Assembly: GCA_902826055.1 (NCBI GenBank)
Contig: CADEDJ010000018.1
Span: forward strand, 1-51,081
Source of the DNA: an uncultured Nitrosomonas sp.
GTDB lineage: Bacteria; Pseudomonadota; Gammaproteobacteria; Burkholderiales; Nitrosomonadaceae
Reading direction: 5' to 3'
Length of the DNA stretch: 51,081 bases
Positions 16,050 through 25,930 of this stretch are shown here, piece after piece. Every line of letters begins with the position of its first letter. Position 1 is the stretch's first letter. The notes beneath the pieces are model-generated. The model saw only the letters and a program-made list of their open reading frames with translations, did no database searches and was not told the origin of the DNA. The translations under genes and the position numbers were made by a program.

Positions 16050-17309
16050 ATGCAAAGCGAAAATATGATTAACTTACGAGTTAACAAAACCCCCACCACT
16101 ACAACACAAAAATTTTGTAACATGCTGATTACTTCAATAATGATAATTAGCATAATTCTCGCTAGCTGGAGCCCGCAAGCTTTCAGTGCAACGACTCTCA
16201 CACCAGATACTGAATTGGACATGCAAGAATTGAACTTGCAAGAATTGAGCATATCCATTGATGAAGATATGCAAGCTGTCGCTGCAGGAGCTCAGGGACC
16301 GGTTAAATGGCACCCAGGCCATTACATGATGCTGGTTGGTGGCGGCAAAGATAGTTCTTGGTATATGAAACAAATCTACACCGAACTTGAAGCACATTCG
16401 GCATTACGTGGGTTAGTGATTCGCTACGAATGGGCAGAATTGGAACCTACAAAAGGTGTTTATAATTTCGCTTCCATTGATCATCATCTTGCAGAACTTG
16501 CTAAAAGAAATAAACGCCTTATTATTTTAATAGAAACAAAATCATTTGGCGCTACTGAAATTCGTGTACCTAAGTATTTGCAAACTGCGGAATATGAAGG
16601 AGGTGTGTTCGCTTTTGGTCATTCTGGCAGCAATGTGATTGATGGATATAATATCAAGTTATGGAATCAAAACGTATTTTTGCGATTTGCGGCACTTACT
16701 AAAGCACTAGGACAACATTTAAATGCCCATCCTTATTTCGAAGGTGCTGGTCTACAGGAATCCGCTTTAGGAACTCCAATAAAACCAATCACCAGCACGC
16801 AAGTGAATACTTATTACACTAATTTGTTGGGTATCAACAAACACTTCCGCAACAACTTCCCCAACACCATGTCATTTCAATATTTGAATTTTCCACGTAC
16901 ATATTTATCTTCCCTCGTGAACGGTTTGAAAGCAATGGGCGCGACATTAGGTTGTCCGGATGTTTTCATACAAGATCCAGGATTACTTTTCCCTGGAACA
17001 AAATACTCACCTAAAGGAATCTATCCCTACTATACTGAACTTTCGGGAGCTATGCCTCTAGCGATTCAAATAGAGAAAGCAAATTATTTGAATACCAAAT
17101 TCGATGGTTCAGGCTATAAACCGACTGTGACAGAATTGCTTAATTTTGCCAAACAAACCTTAAAAGTCAATTACATTTTCTGGACACGTTCCCCAGGCTA
17201 TTATGATGATGTCTTGGCAATGCTAAGGCAGAAAGCACAAACAAGTAATCTTTCTGGCGGATTACAATCAGCTTGCCCAGCTAGTTACGGCTCGTGCAAC
17301 ACTAACTAG
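16050..17309 (+). CDS. Secreted glycoside-hydrolase-like TIM-barrel protein
   Basis: 419 residues. A long N-region and hydrophobic core (about 22-46, ending Q-A-F-S) mark a signal peptide. The mature part looks like a clan-A (beta/alpha)8 glycosidase: G-L-V-I-R-Y-E-W-A-E-L-E-P (121-133) followed by G-V-Y-N-F (136-140) is the usual substrate-entry pattern of GH5/GH42-type enzymes. Candidate acid/base is E237 (G-A-G-L-Q-E-S) and candidate nucleophile E342 (A-I-Q-I-E). These assignments are inference. Four cysteines beyond the signal region (C302 and near 409, 416) may form disulfides. The substrate is unknown; exopolysaccharide trimming is one guess. The gene stands alone, with a strong terminator after it. 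Confidence 0.65.
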   Translation: MQSENMINLRVNKTPTTTTQKFCNMLITSIMIISIILASWSPQAFSATTLTPDTELDMQELNLQELSISIDEDMQAVAAGAQGPVKWHPGHYMMLVGGGKDSSWYMKQIYTELEAHSALRGLVIRYEWAELEPTKGVYNFASIDHHLAELAKRNKRLIILIETKSFGATEIRVPKYLQTAEYEGGVFAFGHSGSNVIDGYNIKLWNQNVFLRFAALTKALGQHLNAHPYFEGAGLQESALGTPIKPITSTQVNTYYTNLLGINKHFRNNFPNTMSFQYLNFPRTYLSSLVNGLKAMGATLGCPDVFIQDPGLLFPGTKYSPKGIYPYYTELSGAMPLAIQIEKANYLNTKFDGSGYKPTVTELLNFAKQTLKVNYIFWTRSPGYYDDVLAMLRQKAQTSNLSGGLQSACPASYGSCNTN

Positions 17310-17338
17310 TAAGAATTTTTAGTCAATCCCACATAAAG

Positions 17339-17372
17339 ATGAAGGCTATATTTTTCTCAATATAGCCTTCAT
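17339..17372 (+). terminator. Terminator hairpin after the secreted hydrolase gene
   Basis: A 14-bp inverted repeat, ATGAAGGCTATATT (17339-17352) with its complement at 17359-17372 and a 6-base loop, starts 30 bases after the stop codon. No strong T-run follows. Confidence 0.7.
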
Positions 17373-17689
17373 TAGCAATAAATACTTCAATATTTTATCC
17401 ACCAACAGCTTTATTCCAAAAAGCCACTCAATCAGTTAATTTAAATCAGAAAAATTCATTACAGATATTTTTTGCTTATATCCGCTATTGATGCATAATC
17501 CAAAAAATCCTTATACACGCACTTGATCAAAGCTAGCATTTATTCTCAGTTACAACTGCGACAAAAAACCAGAAAATGCGGGGAAAACTCATTCTATCTC
17601 AGCGAATGGATTTCTATGCTGTATGTTACTGTTTCAATCCACAATCTGCCATCAATTATTGAACAATTACAATCCAGGGAGTGAGCACG
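17373..17689. other. Gap upstream of motA
   Basis: About 317 bases with no supported gene. The motA promoter should lie here. I looked for a flagellar sigma-28 pattern (TAAA, 15-base spacer, GCCGATAA) and did not find a convincing one. An AGGGAG ribosome site at 17676-17681 sits nine bases before the ATG at 17690. Confidence 0.45.
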
Positions 17690-18550
17690 ATGCTTGTTAT
17701 TGTTGGTTATATCGTCATTATTATTTCTGTCTTTGGAGGATTTGCTTTAGCTGGAGGTCATCTCGCTTCATTATGGCAACCTGTTGAATTACTTATGATC
17801 GGAGGTGCCGCAGTAGGGGCCTTTGTGGTAGGCAATTCAAGTAAAGCTCTTAAATCAACCATGAAAGCCTTACCAACTGTTTTTAAAGGCTCAAAATATA
17901 CAAAAGCGCTGTATATGGACTTAATGACATTGCTCTATGAAGTCCTTGGAAAAATTCGTAAAGAGGGGTTGATGTCGATTGAAGCCGATGTTGATGATCC
18001 TGCCAACAGCCCCATTTTTACCAAATACCCTGATATTCTAGCTGACCACCACATCACCGAATTTATCACTGATTATTTGAGGCTAATGGTAGGCGGCAAC
18101 CTCAATTCACTCGAAATAGAAAGCTTAATGGACAGCGAATTGGAGACCCACCATCAAGAAGGCGAAGTCCCTATTCATACCATATCCAAACTTGGTGATG
18201 GATTACCTGCTTTCGGAATTGTTGCAGCGGTAATGGGGGTAGTGCATACAATGGAATCTGTTCATCTACCACCTGCAGAACTTGGTATTTTGATTGCTGC
18301 AGCTCTGGTTGGTACATTCCTTGGAATTCTATTGGCTTATGGCTTCGTCAGCCCTTTAGCCGGAAAACTCGAGCATAACTTGCATGAATCCAGTAAGTTA
18401 TATGAATGTATCAAAATAACATTACTAGCAAATCTGAATGGCTATTCACCCGTTCTGGCAGTTGAATTTGGAAGAAAAGTTCTATTCACTACCGAACGAC
18501 CTTCTTTTGCAGAATTAGAAGAGCATGTCAAACAAAGTAAATCAAAATAA
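17690..18550 (+). CDS. motA: Flagellar motor stator protein MotA
   Basis: 286 residues from the ATG at 17690. A GTG nine bases upstream is in frame, but it overlaps the AGGGAG ribosome site, so the ATG is preferred. It forms the stator channel in the inner membrane with MotB and drives flagellar rotation. Four membrane helices are visible: two near the N-terminus (V-I-V-G-Y-I-V-I-I and P-V-E-L-L-M-I-G-G-A) and two late (D-G-L-P-A-F-G-I-V-A-A-V-M-G-V and L-G-I-L-I-A-A-A-L-V-G-T-F-L-G), with a cytoplasmic loop between. The P-A-F-G-I-V-A-A-V-M-G block holds the functional proline. Other flagellar genes are absent from the window. motB follows after 41 bases. Confidence 0.96.
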   Translation: MLVIVGYIVIIISVFGGFALAGGHLASLWQPVELLMIGGAAVGAFVVGNSSKALKSTMKALPTVFKGSKYTKALYMDLMTLLYEVLGKIRKEGLMSIEADVDDPANSPIFTKYPDILADHHITEFITDYLRLMVGGNLNSLEIESLMDSELETHHQEGEVPIHTISKLGDGLPAFGIVAAVMGVVHTMESVHLPPAELGILIAAALVGTFLGILLAYGFVSPLAGKLEHNLHESSKLYECIKITLLANLNGYSPVLAVEFGRKVLFTTERPSFAELEEHVKQSKSK

Positions 18551-18591
18551 TTTGTTCCAAAATGACTTTTATTTGAATCGCGAGGATATTT

Positions 18592-19518
18592 ATGGCTGAT
18601 GATCTCACCCAGCGACCAATTGTTATTAAACGCATTAAGAAGACAGCAGGTGGACATCATGGCGGTGCGTGGAAAATCGCATATGCGGATTTTGTAACCG
18701 CAATGATGGCTTTTTTCCTACTGATGTGGTTATTAGGATCAACAACCAAAGCACAATTGAAAGGTATTTCCGAGTATTTTAAAACACCCCTAAAAGTTGC
18801 AATGATGGGTGGATCGGGAAGCGGGGATATCGATAGCGTTATTAAAGGCGGAGGAACCGACTTTACCCGTCAAGACGGGCAGGTACAAAAAGCAACTGTT
18901 ACAGAACCCATTGATGATCAAACTAAGAAAAAATTAAGAGAGCGAGCCGAGTTAATGAAATTAGAGGGGCTTAAGAAAAAAATTGAGCAAGCCATTGAAG
19001 CAAATCCTGCCTTAAAAAAGTTTGAAAACCAACTCTTACTCGACATCACCACTGATGGTTTAAGAATTCAGATTGTTGATGAACAAAATCGCCCCATGTT
19101 TGCACTGGGTAAAGCGGAATTGCAGCCTTATACGCGAACCATTCTGCGCGAAATTGGCAAAATGCTCAATGATGTCAGTAACAAAATCAGTCTATCCGGA
19201 CACACCGATGCCAAGCCATTTCCAGCAGGTGATAAAGGTTTTAGCAACTGGGAGCTATCGGCAGATCGGGCAAATGCTTCCCGGCGTGAACTTGTGGCGG
19301 GCGGTATGGATACAAACAAAGTACTTAAAGTTGTAGGTCTATCTTCTGCGGTTTTGTTTGATAAAAATGACCCGCTGAATCCGATTAATCGTCGAATTAG
19401 TATTGTAGTATTGAATGAGAAAGCCGAAAAAGCAGTCATTATGGACAATCCTACCGTTGATATTGATATACAAGGCGAACCCAACAAAGAATTATTAGAG
19501 ACTGAAAATGCTTACTAA
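18592..19518 (+). CDS. motB: Flagellar motor stator protein MotB
   Basis: 308 residues. A basic N-terminus leads into a single membrane helix (W-K-I-A-Y-A-D-F-V-T-A-M-M-A, about 27-50). D33 corresponds to the ion-carrying aspartate. The periplasmic part has a plug/linker and an OmpA-like peptidoglycan-binding domain (about 160-285; L-S-G-H-T-D-A-K-P-F and N-x-x-L-S-x-x-R-A-type W-E-L-S-A-D-R-A-N-A-S-R). Length and arrangement match proton-driven E. coli-type MotB. The G-C-G-A-G-G ribosome region is about ten bases before the ATG. The 3' end overlaps the next gene by 11 bases, implying coupled translation. Confidence 0.96.
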   Translation: MADDLTQRPIVIKRIKKTAGGHHGGAWKIAYADFVTAMMAFFLLMWLLGSTTKAQLKGISEYFKTPLKVAMMGGSGSGDIDSVIKGGGTDFTRQDGQVQKATVTEPIDDQTKKKLRERAELMKLEGLKKKIEQAIEANPALKKFENQLLLDITTDGLRIQIVDEQNRPMFALGKAELQPYTRTILREIGKMLNDVSNKISLSGHTDAKPFPAGDKGFSNWELSADRANASRRELVAGGMDTNKVLKVVGLSSAVLFDKNDPLNPINRRISIVVLNEKAEKAVIMDNPTVDIDIQGEPNKELLETENAY

Positions 19519-20296
19519 AAAAATTCACCTCAGAAATTCACAGCAAAGAAATCAAAATTCATCAATTATGGCGCTATTGGCTCAGATTGTTAGCTTTCTA
19601 ATGGTATCGTTTATCGCAGTCTTTCATTCATCACTGGCATTGAGTTTATTTGAATGGGGTTGTATGCAGGGCTTGCTGGCAGGATTCATCAGTTACTATC
19701 TCCGTATGCCATTATGGTGGATATTAATTAATCTCGTATTCACACCTATTGTCCTTATCACATTGTCATTCGATATTTCCCCGCTTTGGTTTTTGTTACT
19801 CTTTGTTTGCTTGGTGTTAATTTATGGAAAAACTTATAAAACTCAGGTACCGCTCTACCTTTCAAGTAAAAATGTAACCACAATACTTCAAACATTGTTA
19901 CCCAAGCAGCGTCAATTTTCTTTTGTTGATCTAGGAAGTGGTTGCGGTGGTTTATTAAACAGTCTGGCGGATTCTAAAAAGAACGGCCAATTCTATGGTA
20001 TTGAATCCGCACCTTTACCGTTCTTAATCAGCAAAATACGAAGCGTATGTAGAGTATCGAATTGCAAAATTTTTTGGGGTGACTTCTGGCAACACGATTT
20101 TTCCAAATATGATGTAGTGTATGCTTATCTGTCGCCTGTACCAATGGAATCACTTTGGCAGAAAGCCTGCAAAGAAATGCGTTCTGGTAGCCTGCTGATT
20201 AGTAATACCTTTATTATTCCGGGAATTACACCTTATAAAAGTATCCATCTCAGTGACTTTTCAAAATCTACACTGTATCTATGGAAAATACCATAA
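19508..20296 (+). CDS. Membrane-anchored class I SAM-dependent methyltransferase
   Basis: 262 residues. The first about 110 hold a basic leader and three to four hydrophobic segments, so the protein is probably anchored in the inner membrane. The rest is a small Rossmann methyltransferase: motif I F-V-D-L-G-S-G-C-G-G (139-148), an acidic end of strand 2 (Y-G-I-E-S-A, near 164-169), and a motif IV-like Y-D-V-V-Y-A-Y-L-S-P-V-P. The substrate is unknown. The start overlaps the last 11 bases of motB in another frame, and the stop lies 13 bases from the convergent cysS stop. The overlap suggests co-expression with the stator genes. I am confident of the fold, not of a flagellar role. Confidence 0.8.
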   Translation: MLTKKIHLRNSQQRNQNSSIMALLAQIVSFLMVSFIAVFHSSLALSLFEWGCMQGLLAGFISYYLRMPLWWILINLVFTPIVLITLSFDISPLWFLLLFVCLVLIYGKTYKTQVPLYLSSKNVTTILQTLLPKQRQFSFVDLGSGCGGLLNSLADSKKNGQFYGIESAPLPFLISKIRSVCRVSNCKIFWGDFWQHDFSKYDVVYAYLSPVPMESLWQKACKEMRSGSLLISNTFIIPGITPYKSIHLSDFSKSTLYLWKIP

Positions 20297-20309
20297 TTGA
20301 AATTATGAA

Positions 20310-21692
20310 TTATTGATGCCGCCAAGTCGTTCCTTGTGCACTATCTTCGAGAACAATTCCTTGCTCCATAAGATTCTTACGTATCAGATCCGCTTCCGAG
20401 TACCGGCCTCCTTTACGTGCATTAATACGATGTTGAATTAATTGCTCAATCTTCTCTTCAGTTAAAGAATGCGACGCACTGATAGCAGTTTTATTTTGCA
20501 AATAGTCCTGTGGATTCTGTTGCAACAAACCTAATAAACCACCAAGCGCTCTTAACAAATTCGCATTATCTTTTGAGCCTGTTTTATTGATATCACTGAC
20601 AAGTTCAAATAATACGGCAATTGCGTCTGGCGTATTAAAATCGTCATCCATAGCCTTTTGAAATTTTTGCGCGCGCGCATTGTTCCAATTTATTTCGGTT
20701 GGTTCAGTAGTTCCAGCTTCCTTCAGTGCAATGTACAAACGATCTAATGCCAGCTTGGAATCTTTCAAATGTTGATCAGAATAATTTAATGGACTGCGAT
20801 AATGCGCTCGCAAAATAAAAAAGCGCACGACTTCTGCTTGATAATGTTTCAGTATTTCACGAACTGTAAAAAAATTTCCCAATGATTTCGACATTTTTTC
20901 ATTATCGACTCGCACAAATCCATTGTGCATCCAGTAATTGACGAATGTATGATCATGCGCTCCTTCACTTTGAGCAATTTCATTTTCATGATGCGGAAAT
21001 TGCAAATCCTGTCCTCCCCCATGAATGTCAAAGTGCATACCTAAAAGCTGCTCACTCATCGCCGAGCACTCGATATGCCAGCCTGGACGCCCTTTTCCCC
21101 AAGGAGAATCCCAGCAGGGTTCTCCCGGCTTTGCTGACTTCCACAAAACAAAATCCAATGGATCTTTTTTATTCGAATCAATTTCCACCCGTTCACCCGC
21201 GCGCAGATCATCCAATGATTTACCAGAAAGTTTTCCATAACCTGGGAAATTGTATACAGAATAATAAACATCACCATTGCTGGCAGCATAGGCAAGCTTT
21301 TTTTCCACTAACGTGCTGATCATATTAATCATATGCACGACATAGTCTGTCGCACGCGGTTCAAAGGTGGGCAGTGCTACGCCTAAAGCTAAAGAATCCT
21401 CATTCATAGCCTCGATAAACCGATTTGTTAAATCTGTAATTGATTCATTATTTTCTTGTGCACGTTTGATAATTTTGTCATCAATATCGGTAATATTGCG
21501 AACATAAGTAACTACAAAATTACTGGCCTGAAGCCAACGTACAACGGTGTCAAATACAACTAAAACTCTGGCATGTCCTAAATGGCAGTAATCGTATACC
21601 GTCATGCCGCACACATATATTTTTACTTCTCTGGGAACTAAAGGCACAAAATCTTGTTTTTCTCGGACGATTGAGTTATAAATTTTAAGCAT
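20310..21692 (-). CDS. cysS: Cysteinyl-tRNA synthetase
   Basis: 460 residues. A class I synthetase that charges tRNA-Cys. The HIGH-type motif H-L-G-H (37-40) and K-M-S-K-S (266-270) are present. The zinc ligands C28, C209, H234 and E238 fall at the same numbers as in the E. coli enzyme. The C-terminal helical anticodon region ends W-R-H-Q. The length matches the family (about 460). It diverges from ppiA with 152 bases between starts. Confidence 0.98.
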   Translation of the reverse strand: MLKIYNSIVREKQDFVPLVPREVKIYVCGMTVYDYCHLGHARVLVVFDTVVRWLQASNFVVTYVRNITDIDDKIIKRAQENNESITDLTNRFIEAMNEDSLALGVALPTFEPRATDYVVHMINMISTLVEKKLAYAASNGDVYYSVYNFPGYGKLSGKSLDDLRAGERVEIDSNKKDPLDFVLWKSAKPGEPCWDSPWGKGRPGWHIECSAMSEQLLGMHFDIHGGGQDLQFPHHENEIAQSEGAHDHTFVNYWMHNGFVRVDNEKMSKSLGNFFTVREILKHYQAEVVRFFILRAHYRSPLNYSDQHLKDSKLALDRLYIALKEAGTTEPTEINWNNARAQKFQKAMDDDFNTPDAIAVLFELVSDINKTGSKDNANLLRALGGLLGLLQQNPQDYLQNKTAISASHSLTEEKIEQLIQHRINARKGGRYSEADLIRKNLMEQGIVLEDSAQGTTWRHQ

Positions 21693-21844
21693 ATGGAAGA
21701 TGATTGAAAAATTATAGAATTGCTTATCTTCTCGATGAAATTTTGGATATACTCGATGGAATTATAAAGCTGGGCGAGTATAACATAATGCAATAATCCG
21801 CCCCTTTCTTTACTATAGATCTTCCTAATAGGACAAAATAGAAT

Positions 21845-22432
21845 ATGCGCAATCAATCCAATCAAATCTTTTTTTTTATTCTCTTGTTTATCTTAAGCTT
21901 AAGTTCTTATGCCGCAGATATAAAAGTAGAAATGAGAACAAGCCTTGGCGATGTAGTGCTTGAGCTTTATCCAGACAAGGCACCGAAAACTGTAGAAAAT
22001 TTCTTGCAATATGTTGACGACGGATTTTATAAAAATACTATATTTCATCGGGTTATATCTAATTTTATGATCCAAGGCGGTGGATTTGATATTACTTTAA
22101 AGCAAAAACCGACTCGCTCACCCATACAAAATGAAGCTGCCAATGGTTTAAGAAACGAAACTGGAACAATCGCGATGGCACGTACTTCTGATCCGCATTC
22201 TGCTACAGCGCAATTTTTTATCAATGTAGCAAATAATGATTTCTTAAATTATAAAGCCCCCAGTCAAAGCGGATATGGTTATACAGTCTTTGGTAAAGTA
22301 ATCAGCGGCATCGACGTAATACATAAAATCGCATCAATTCCGACGGGCTCTAGTGGTCCATTTCCTAGTGATGTGCCTAAAACCAGTATAATAATCGAAG
22401 ATATCATTAAACTTTCAGAAGCTGAAAAATAA
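21845..22432 (+). CDS. ppiA: Periplasmic cyclophilin-type peptidyl-prolyl isomerase
   Basis: 195 residues. A signal peptide (about 1-23, ending S-S-Y-A) directs it to the periplasm, where it speeds prolyl cis-trans isomerisation during protein folding. The cyclophilin core is complete: [15 protein letters not shown], then [19 protein letters not shown] and the Y-G-Y-T-V-F-G-K-V block. The catalytic arginine (in F-H-R) is retained. It is followed 20 bases later by a close paralogue without signal peptide. Confidence 0.93.
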   Translation: MRNQSNQIFFFILLFILSLSSYAADIKVEMRTSLGDVVLELYPDKAPKTVENFLQYVDDGFYKNTIFHRVISNFMIQGGGFDITLKQKPTRSPIQNEAANGLRNETGTIAMARTSDPHSATAQFFINVANNDFLNYKAPSQSGYGYTVFGKVISGIDVIHKIASIPTGSSGPFPSDVPKTSIIIEDIIKLSEAEK

Positions 22433-22452
22433 CAAATTAAAAAAGGACTTAT

Positions 22453-22944
22453 ATGGTTAAATTGCAAACCAACTTTGGTGTAATTACACTTGAACTTGAT
22501 AGTGAAAAAGCGCCTGAAACTGTACAGAATTTTCTCAATTATGTAACGAGTGGATTTTATGACAATACGCTATTTCATCGCGTTATCGACGATTTTATGA
22601 TCCAGGGTGGTGGGTTTGAACCTGGCATGAAACAAAAGAAAACTCACTCACCTATTCAGAACGAAGCTGCGAATGGATTAAAAAATGAAGCCTACACCAT
22701 AGCGATGGCACGAACGGCTGATGTTCATTCCGCTACGGCACAATTCTTCATCAATGTTACCAATAATGGATTTTTAAATTATAAATCCTCATCACCGCAA
22801 GGCTATGGTTACTGCGTCTTTGGCAAAGTAGTCGAAGGACAAGATGTGGTCGACAAAATAAAAAAAGTTAGAACCGGAGATTGCGCCGGACACCAGAATG
22901 TTCCACTTGAAGATGTGATCATCCAGAAAGCTGAGATTATATGA
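22453..22944 (+). CDS. ppiB: Cytoplasmic cyclophilin-type peptidyl-prolyl isomerase
   Basis: 163 residues, no signal peptide, so cytoplasmic. It has the same cyclophilin core as its neighbour ([43 protein letters not shown]), and large parts of the two proteins are identical. The tandem, together with the 20-base spacing and the AAAGGAC site at the junction, suggests gene duplication and joint transcription. The length matches E. coli PpiB (164). Confidence 0.94.
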   Translation: MVKLQTNFGVITLELDSEKAPETVQNFLNYVTSGFYDNTLFHRVIDDFMIQGGGFEPGMKQKKTHSPIQNEAANGLKNEAYTIAMARTADVHSATAQFFINVTNNGFLNYKSSSPQGYGYCVFGKVVEGQDVVDKIKKVRTGDCAGHQNVPLEDVIIQKAEII

Positions 22945-22952
22945 TTCTGCGG

Positions 22953-23003
22953 GATAGATTTTGAGGTGGTATTTTTCTGACAAAAGAAGAAAGAAAATCT
23001 ATC
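22953..23003. terminator. Hairpin between convergent ppiB and metZ
   Basis: GATAGATTTT (22953-22962) pairs with AAAATCTATC (22994-23003) across a 31-base loop that is itself rich in complementary T and A runs. It lies between two converging genes, so it may work as a bidirectional terminator. The loop is long, which lowers confidence. Confidence 0.5.
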
Positions 23004-23021
23004 GCTTATCATTCGTAATGA

Positions 23022-24197
23022 TTAAGATAAACCGCGTGCTAAATCATTCTGAAGATCTACAACAGCTTCTAATCCTACCGCAATACGCAACAATCCATCC
23101 GATATCCCCGCCGCATCCCTCGCTTCTTGGCTGATACGCGCATGAGTTGTGGTGGCAGGATGTGTCAATGTACTTTTAACATCGCCAAGATTAGCAGTAA
23201 TTGAAATCAAGTGAGTGGAATCAATAACACGCCACGCCGCTTCTTTTCCGCCTTTTACTTCAAAGGTGACAATTCCGCCTCCCGACTTTTGTTGTTGCTT
23301 TGCTAGCTCATGTTGAGGATGGGAAACCAATCCGGGATAAAAAACTCGTGCCACATTAGGTTGAGACTCTAACCACTGCGCTATTTGCAACGCATGAGCT
23401 GAATGGGCTTCCATGCGGATTTTAAGGGTTTCAAGGCCTTTCAGGATAATCCAAGCATTAAATGCGCTTAATGTCGGACCTGCCGTTCGTAAAAAGCCAA
23501 ATATACCGCCATCCATTAGTAAATCTCGATTACCTAATACTGCGCCTCCTAATACCCTGCCTTGTCCATCCAAATATTTTGTTGCAGAATGAATAACGAT
23601 ATCAGCGCCTAGTTCAAGCGGTTTTTGCAAAATTGGAGTACAAAAGCAATTATCAACTACTAGCCATACCTTATTTCTTTTGGAAATTTTCGATAATTCA
23701 ATAATATTGGATAGCTCTGTCAGTGGATTTGACGGTGTTTCGAGAAAAAAAAGCTTCGTATTTGGCTGTATAGCAGCTTCCCACGATTTAATATCAGTTG
23801 CGGATACAAATGTTGTTTTGATATTAAATTTATTCAATATATTATTGAATAAATTTACCGTTGCACCGAATATGCTGCGTGAAGCAACAATATGATCTCC
23901 CGCAGACAGTAACCCCATAATGCATGCCAGAATTGCCGACATACCAGATGAAGTCGCTACGCACGCCTCCGCACCTTCAAGTTGCGCAAGCCGCTCTTCA
24001 AATGCCGTTACCGTAGGATTAGTAAATCTGGAATAAATATTACCAGGTTCATCTCCAGTAAAACGAGCCGCTGCCTGAGCAGCATTATCAAAAATAAAAC
24101 TTGAAGTTAAATATATTGCTTCAGAATGTTCGTTAAATTGGCTGCGATGTATACCCGTACGTATTGCAAGTGTTTCTGGTTGCAAATCATCTGACAT
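23022..24197 (-). CDS. metZ: O-succinylhomoserine sulfhydrylase
   Basis: 391 residues. A PLP-dependent enzyme of the Cys/Met-metabolism family that makes homocysteine directly from O-succinylhomoserine and sulfide. The PLP lysine is in S-A-T-K-Y-L-D-G-Q-G-R; the Q-G-R-V-L-G-G-A-V block and the G-P-T-L-S-A-F-N-A-W segment are typical of MetZ, not MetB. Family assignment by motif is good, but acyl specificity (O-acetyl or O-succinyl) cannot be proven from sequence. It follows purF by 114 bases on the same strand, an arrangement common in betaproteobacteria. Confidence 0.92.
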   Translation of the reverse strand: MSDDLQPETLAIRTGIHRSQFNEHSEAIYLTSSFIFDNAAQAAARFTGDEPGNIYSRFTNPTVTAFEERLAQLEGAEACVATSSGMSAILACIMGLLSAGDHIVASRSIFGATVNLFNNILNKFNIKTTFVSATDIKSWEAAIQPNTKLFFLETPSNPLTELSNIIELSKISKRNKVWLVVDNCFCTPILQKPLELGADIVIHSATKYLDGQGRVLGGAVLGNRDLLMDGGIFGFLRTAGPTLSAFNAWIILKGLETLKIRMEAHSAHALQIAQWLESQPNVARVFYPGLVSHPQHELAKQQQKSGGGIVTFEVKGGKEAAWRVIDSTHLISITANLGDVKSTLTHPATTTHARISQEARDAAGISDGLLRIAVGLEAVVDLQNDLARGLS

Positions 24198-24311
24198 GTT
24201 AATAAGACCTCAAACCCTTAGAATGTAATTCTCTTGTTATTTCATTAAAATTGATTCGGATTGATTAGCTGCCATAATAGGTGATTATTCCAGTTCCTGT
24301 CGGAAAATACG

Positions 24312-25832
24312 TTAATCAGAAACAACTAAACTTAAGTCAAGTTGAGTTGTAGATCTCAAATGCACTGAGGGGGAGCTTGTATTTCGTTGTAATTCGATAG
24401 CTCGTAAATAATCCGATGTCACATCACCGGTAATATAATTCCCATCAAAGCAAGAAGTCTCAAAGTCCTTTACCGAAAGTGATACCTTCGAAACAGCCTC
24501 ATTGAGTGCATCCAAGTCTTGAAAAATAAGATAATCCGCGCCAATTTCTTTACAAATTTCCTCAGTGCTTCGATCAGTGGCGATTAGTTCCCGCCGCGTA
24601 GGCATATCAATACCATATACATTAGGATATCTAACCGGTGGAGCCGCAGAAGCAAAAAAAATCTTCTTTGCTCCTGCTTCGCGCGCCATTTGAACGATTT
24701 CCCGGCTCGTAGTACCTCGCACAATAGAATCATCAACAAGCAATACATTTTTGCCACGAAATTCAACACTCATAGCATTTAATTTTTGTCGCACCGATTT
24801 GCGCCGTTGCTGTTGCCCTGGCATAATAAAAGTACGACCAACGTACCTATTCTTGACAAACCCTTCACGAAAATTAACACCTAATCGATTGGCAAGTTGT
24901 AAAGCACTAGGCCGACTTGAATCCGGTATTGGAAAAACAACATCAATATCAAGATGGTGCATAGATTTGATAATCTTTTCAGCGAGAAATTCTCCCATGT
25001 TTAACCGCGCCTCATACACAGAAACACCATCAATTACTGAATCGGGTCGAGCTAAATAAACATACTCAAATATACAGGGATTGAGTGAATATTCAGTTGC
25101 ACATTGTTTATTATAAAAATTTCCGCCTTCATCGATAAAAATTGCTTCGCCCGGCGCTACATCACGAATCAGCTTAAAACCTAACGAATCTAGTGAAGCA
25201 CTTTCTGATGCAATCAAATATTCGTCACCCAGTTCATTTTCATTAATACCAAAAACCAAAGGCCGTATGCCATACGGATCACGAAAAGCAAGTAAGCCAT
25301 AACCAGCAATCATCGCCACCACAGCATAAGCACCTCTACAACGTCTATGCACGCCGGATACAGCAGCAAAAATTGTTTCAGGATCCAGCTGGTAATTACG
25401 GGTAGTAGCTTGTAACTCATGGGCAAGTACGTTGAGAAGTACCTCAGAGTCAGAATTAGTATTAACATGCCGCAAATCAGCTTTAAATAATTCTTCGCTC
25501 AATTGCCCAGCATTAGTCAAATTACCATTGTGACCTAAGACAATACCAAAAGGTGAATTGACATAAAAAGGCTGTGCTTCAGCAGGTGAGCTCACAGAGC
25601 CCGCTGTTGGGTAACGAACATGTCCGATACCCATATTACCATTTAGAACGCGCATGTTTCTTGTGCGAAACACATCACGTACCAAACCACATCCTTTATG
25701 CATATGAAAGGTATTACCTTGCGCAGTTACTATACCACTGGCATCCTGACCACGATGTTGTAGCATTAATAAACCATCATAAAGTAACTGATTAACCGGT
25801 GATTGTGCAACGATACCGAGAATTCCACACAT
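24312..25832 (-). CDS. purF: Amidophosphoribosyltransferase
   Basis: 506 residues. It catalyses the first committed step of purine synthesis, PRPP plus glutamine to phosphoribosylamine. The protein begins M-C-G-I-L-G-I-V, so after removal of Met the catalytic Cys is N-terminal; there is no propeptide, as in E. coli. The N-terminal glutaminase domain runs to about 235. The phosphoribosyltransferase domain carries the PRPP loop [12 protein letters not shown]. The cvpA gene lies 98 bases upstream on the same strand, the classic cvpA-purF pairing. Confidence 0.98.
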   Translation of the reverse strand: MCGILGIVAQSPVNQLLYDGLLMLQHRGQDASGIVTAQGNTFHMHKGCGLVRDVFRTRNMRVLNGNMGIGHVRYPTAGSVSSPAEAQPFYVNSPFGIVLGHNGNLTNAGQLSEELFKADLRHVNTNSDSEVLLNVLAHELQATTRNYQLDPETIFAAVSGVHRRCRGAYAVVAMIAGYGLLAFRDPYGIRPLVFGINENELGDEYLIASESASLDSLGFKLIRDVAPGEAIFIDEGGNFYNKQCATEYSLNPCIFEYVYLARPDSVIDGVSVYEARLNMGEFLAEKIIKSMHHLDIDVVFPIPDSSRPSALQLANRLGVNFREGFVKNRYVGRTFIMPGQQQRRKSVRQKLNAMSVEFRGKNVLLVDDSIVRGTTSREIVQMAREAGAKKIFFASAAPPVRYPNVYGIDMPTRRELIATDRSTEEICKEIGADYLIFQDLDALNEAVSKVSLSVKDFETSCFDGNYITGDVTSDYLRAIELQRNTSSPSVHLRSTTQLDLSLVVSD

Positions 25833-25930
25833 AGAAATACTCCAAAAATTTTGCTTTCTTCAGCCTATTAAAACACACCCAAGATAAAAACCATCTTATA
25901 TTAAAAACAATGCGCAAATTTTAATAGTTA

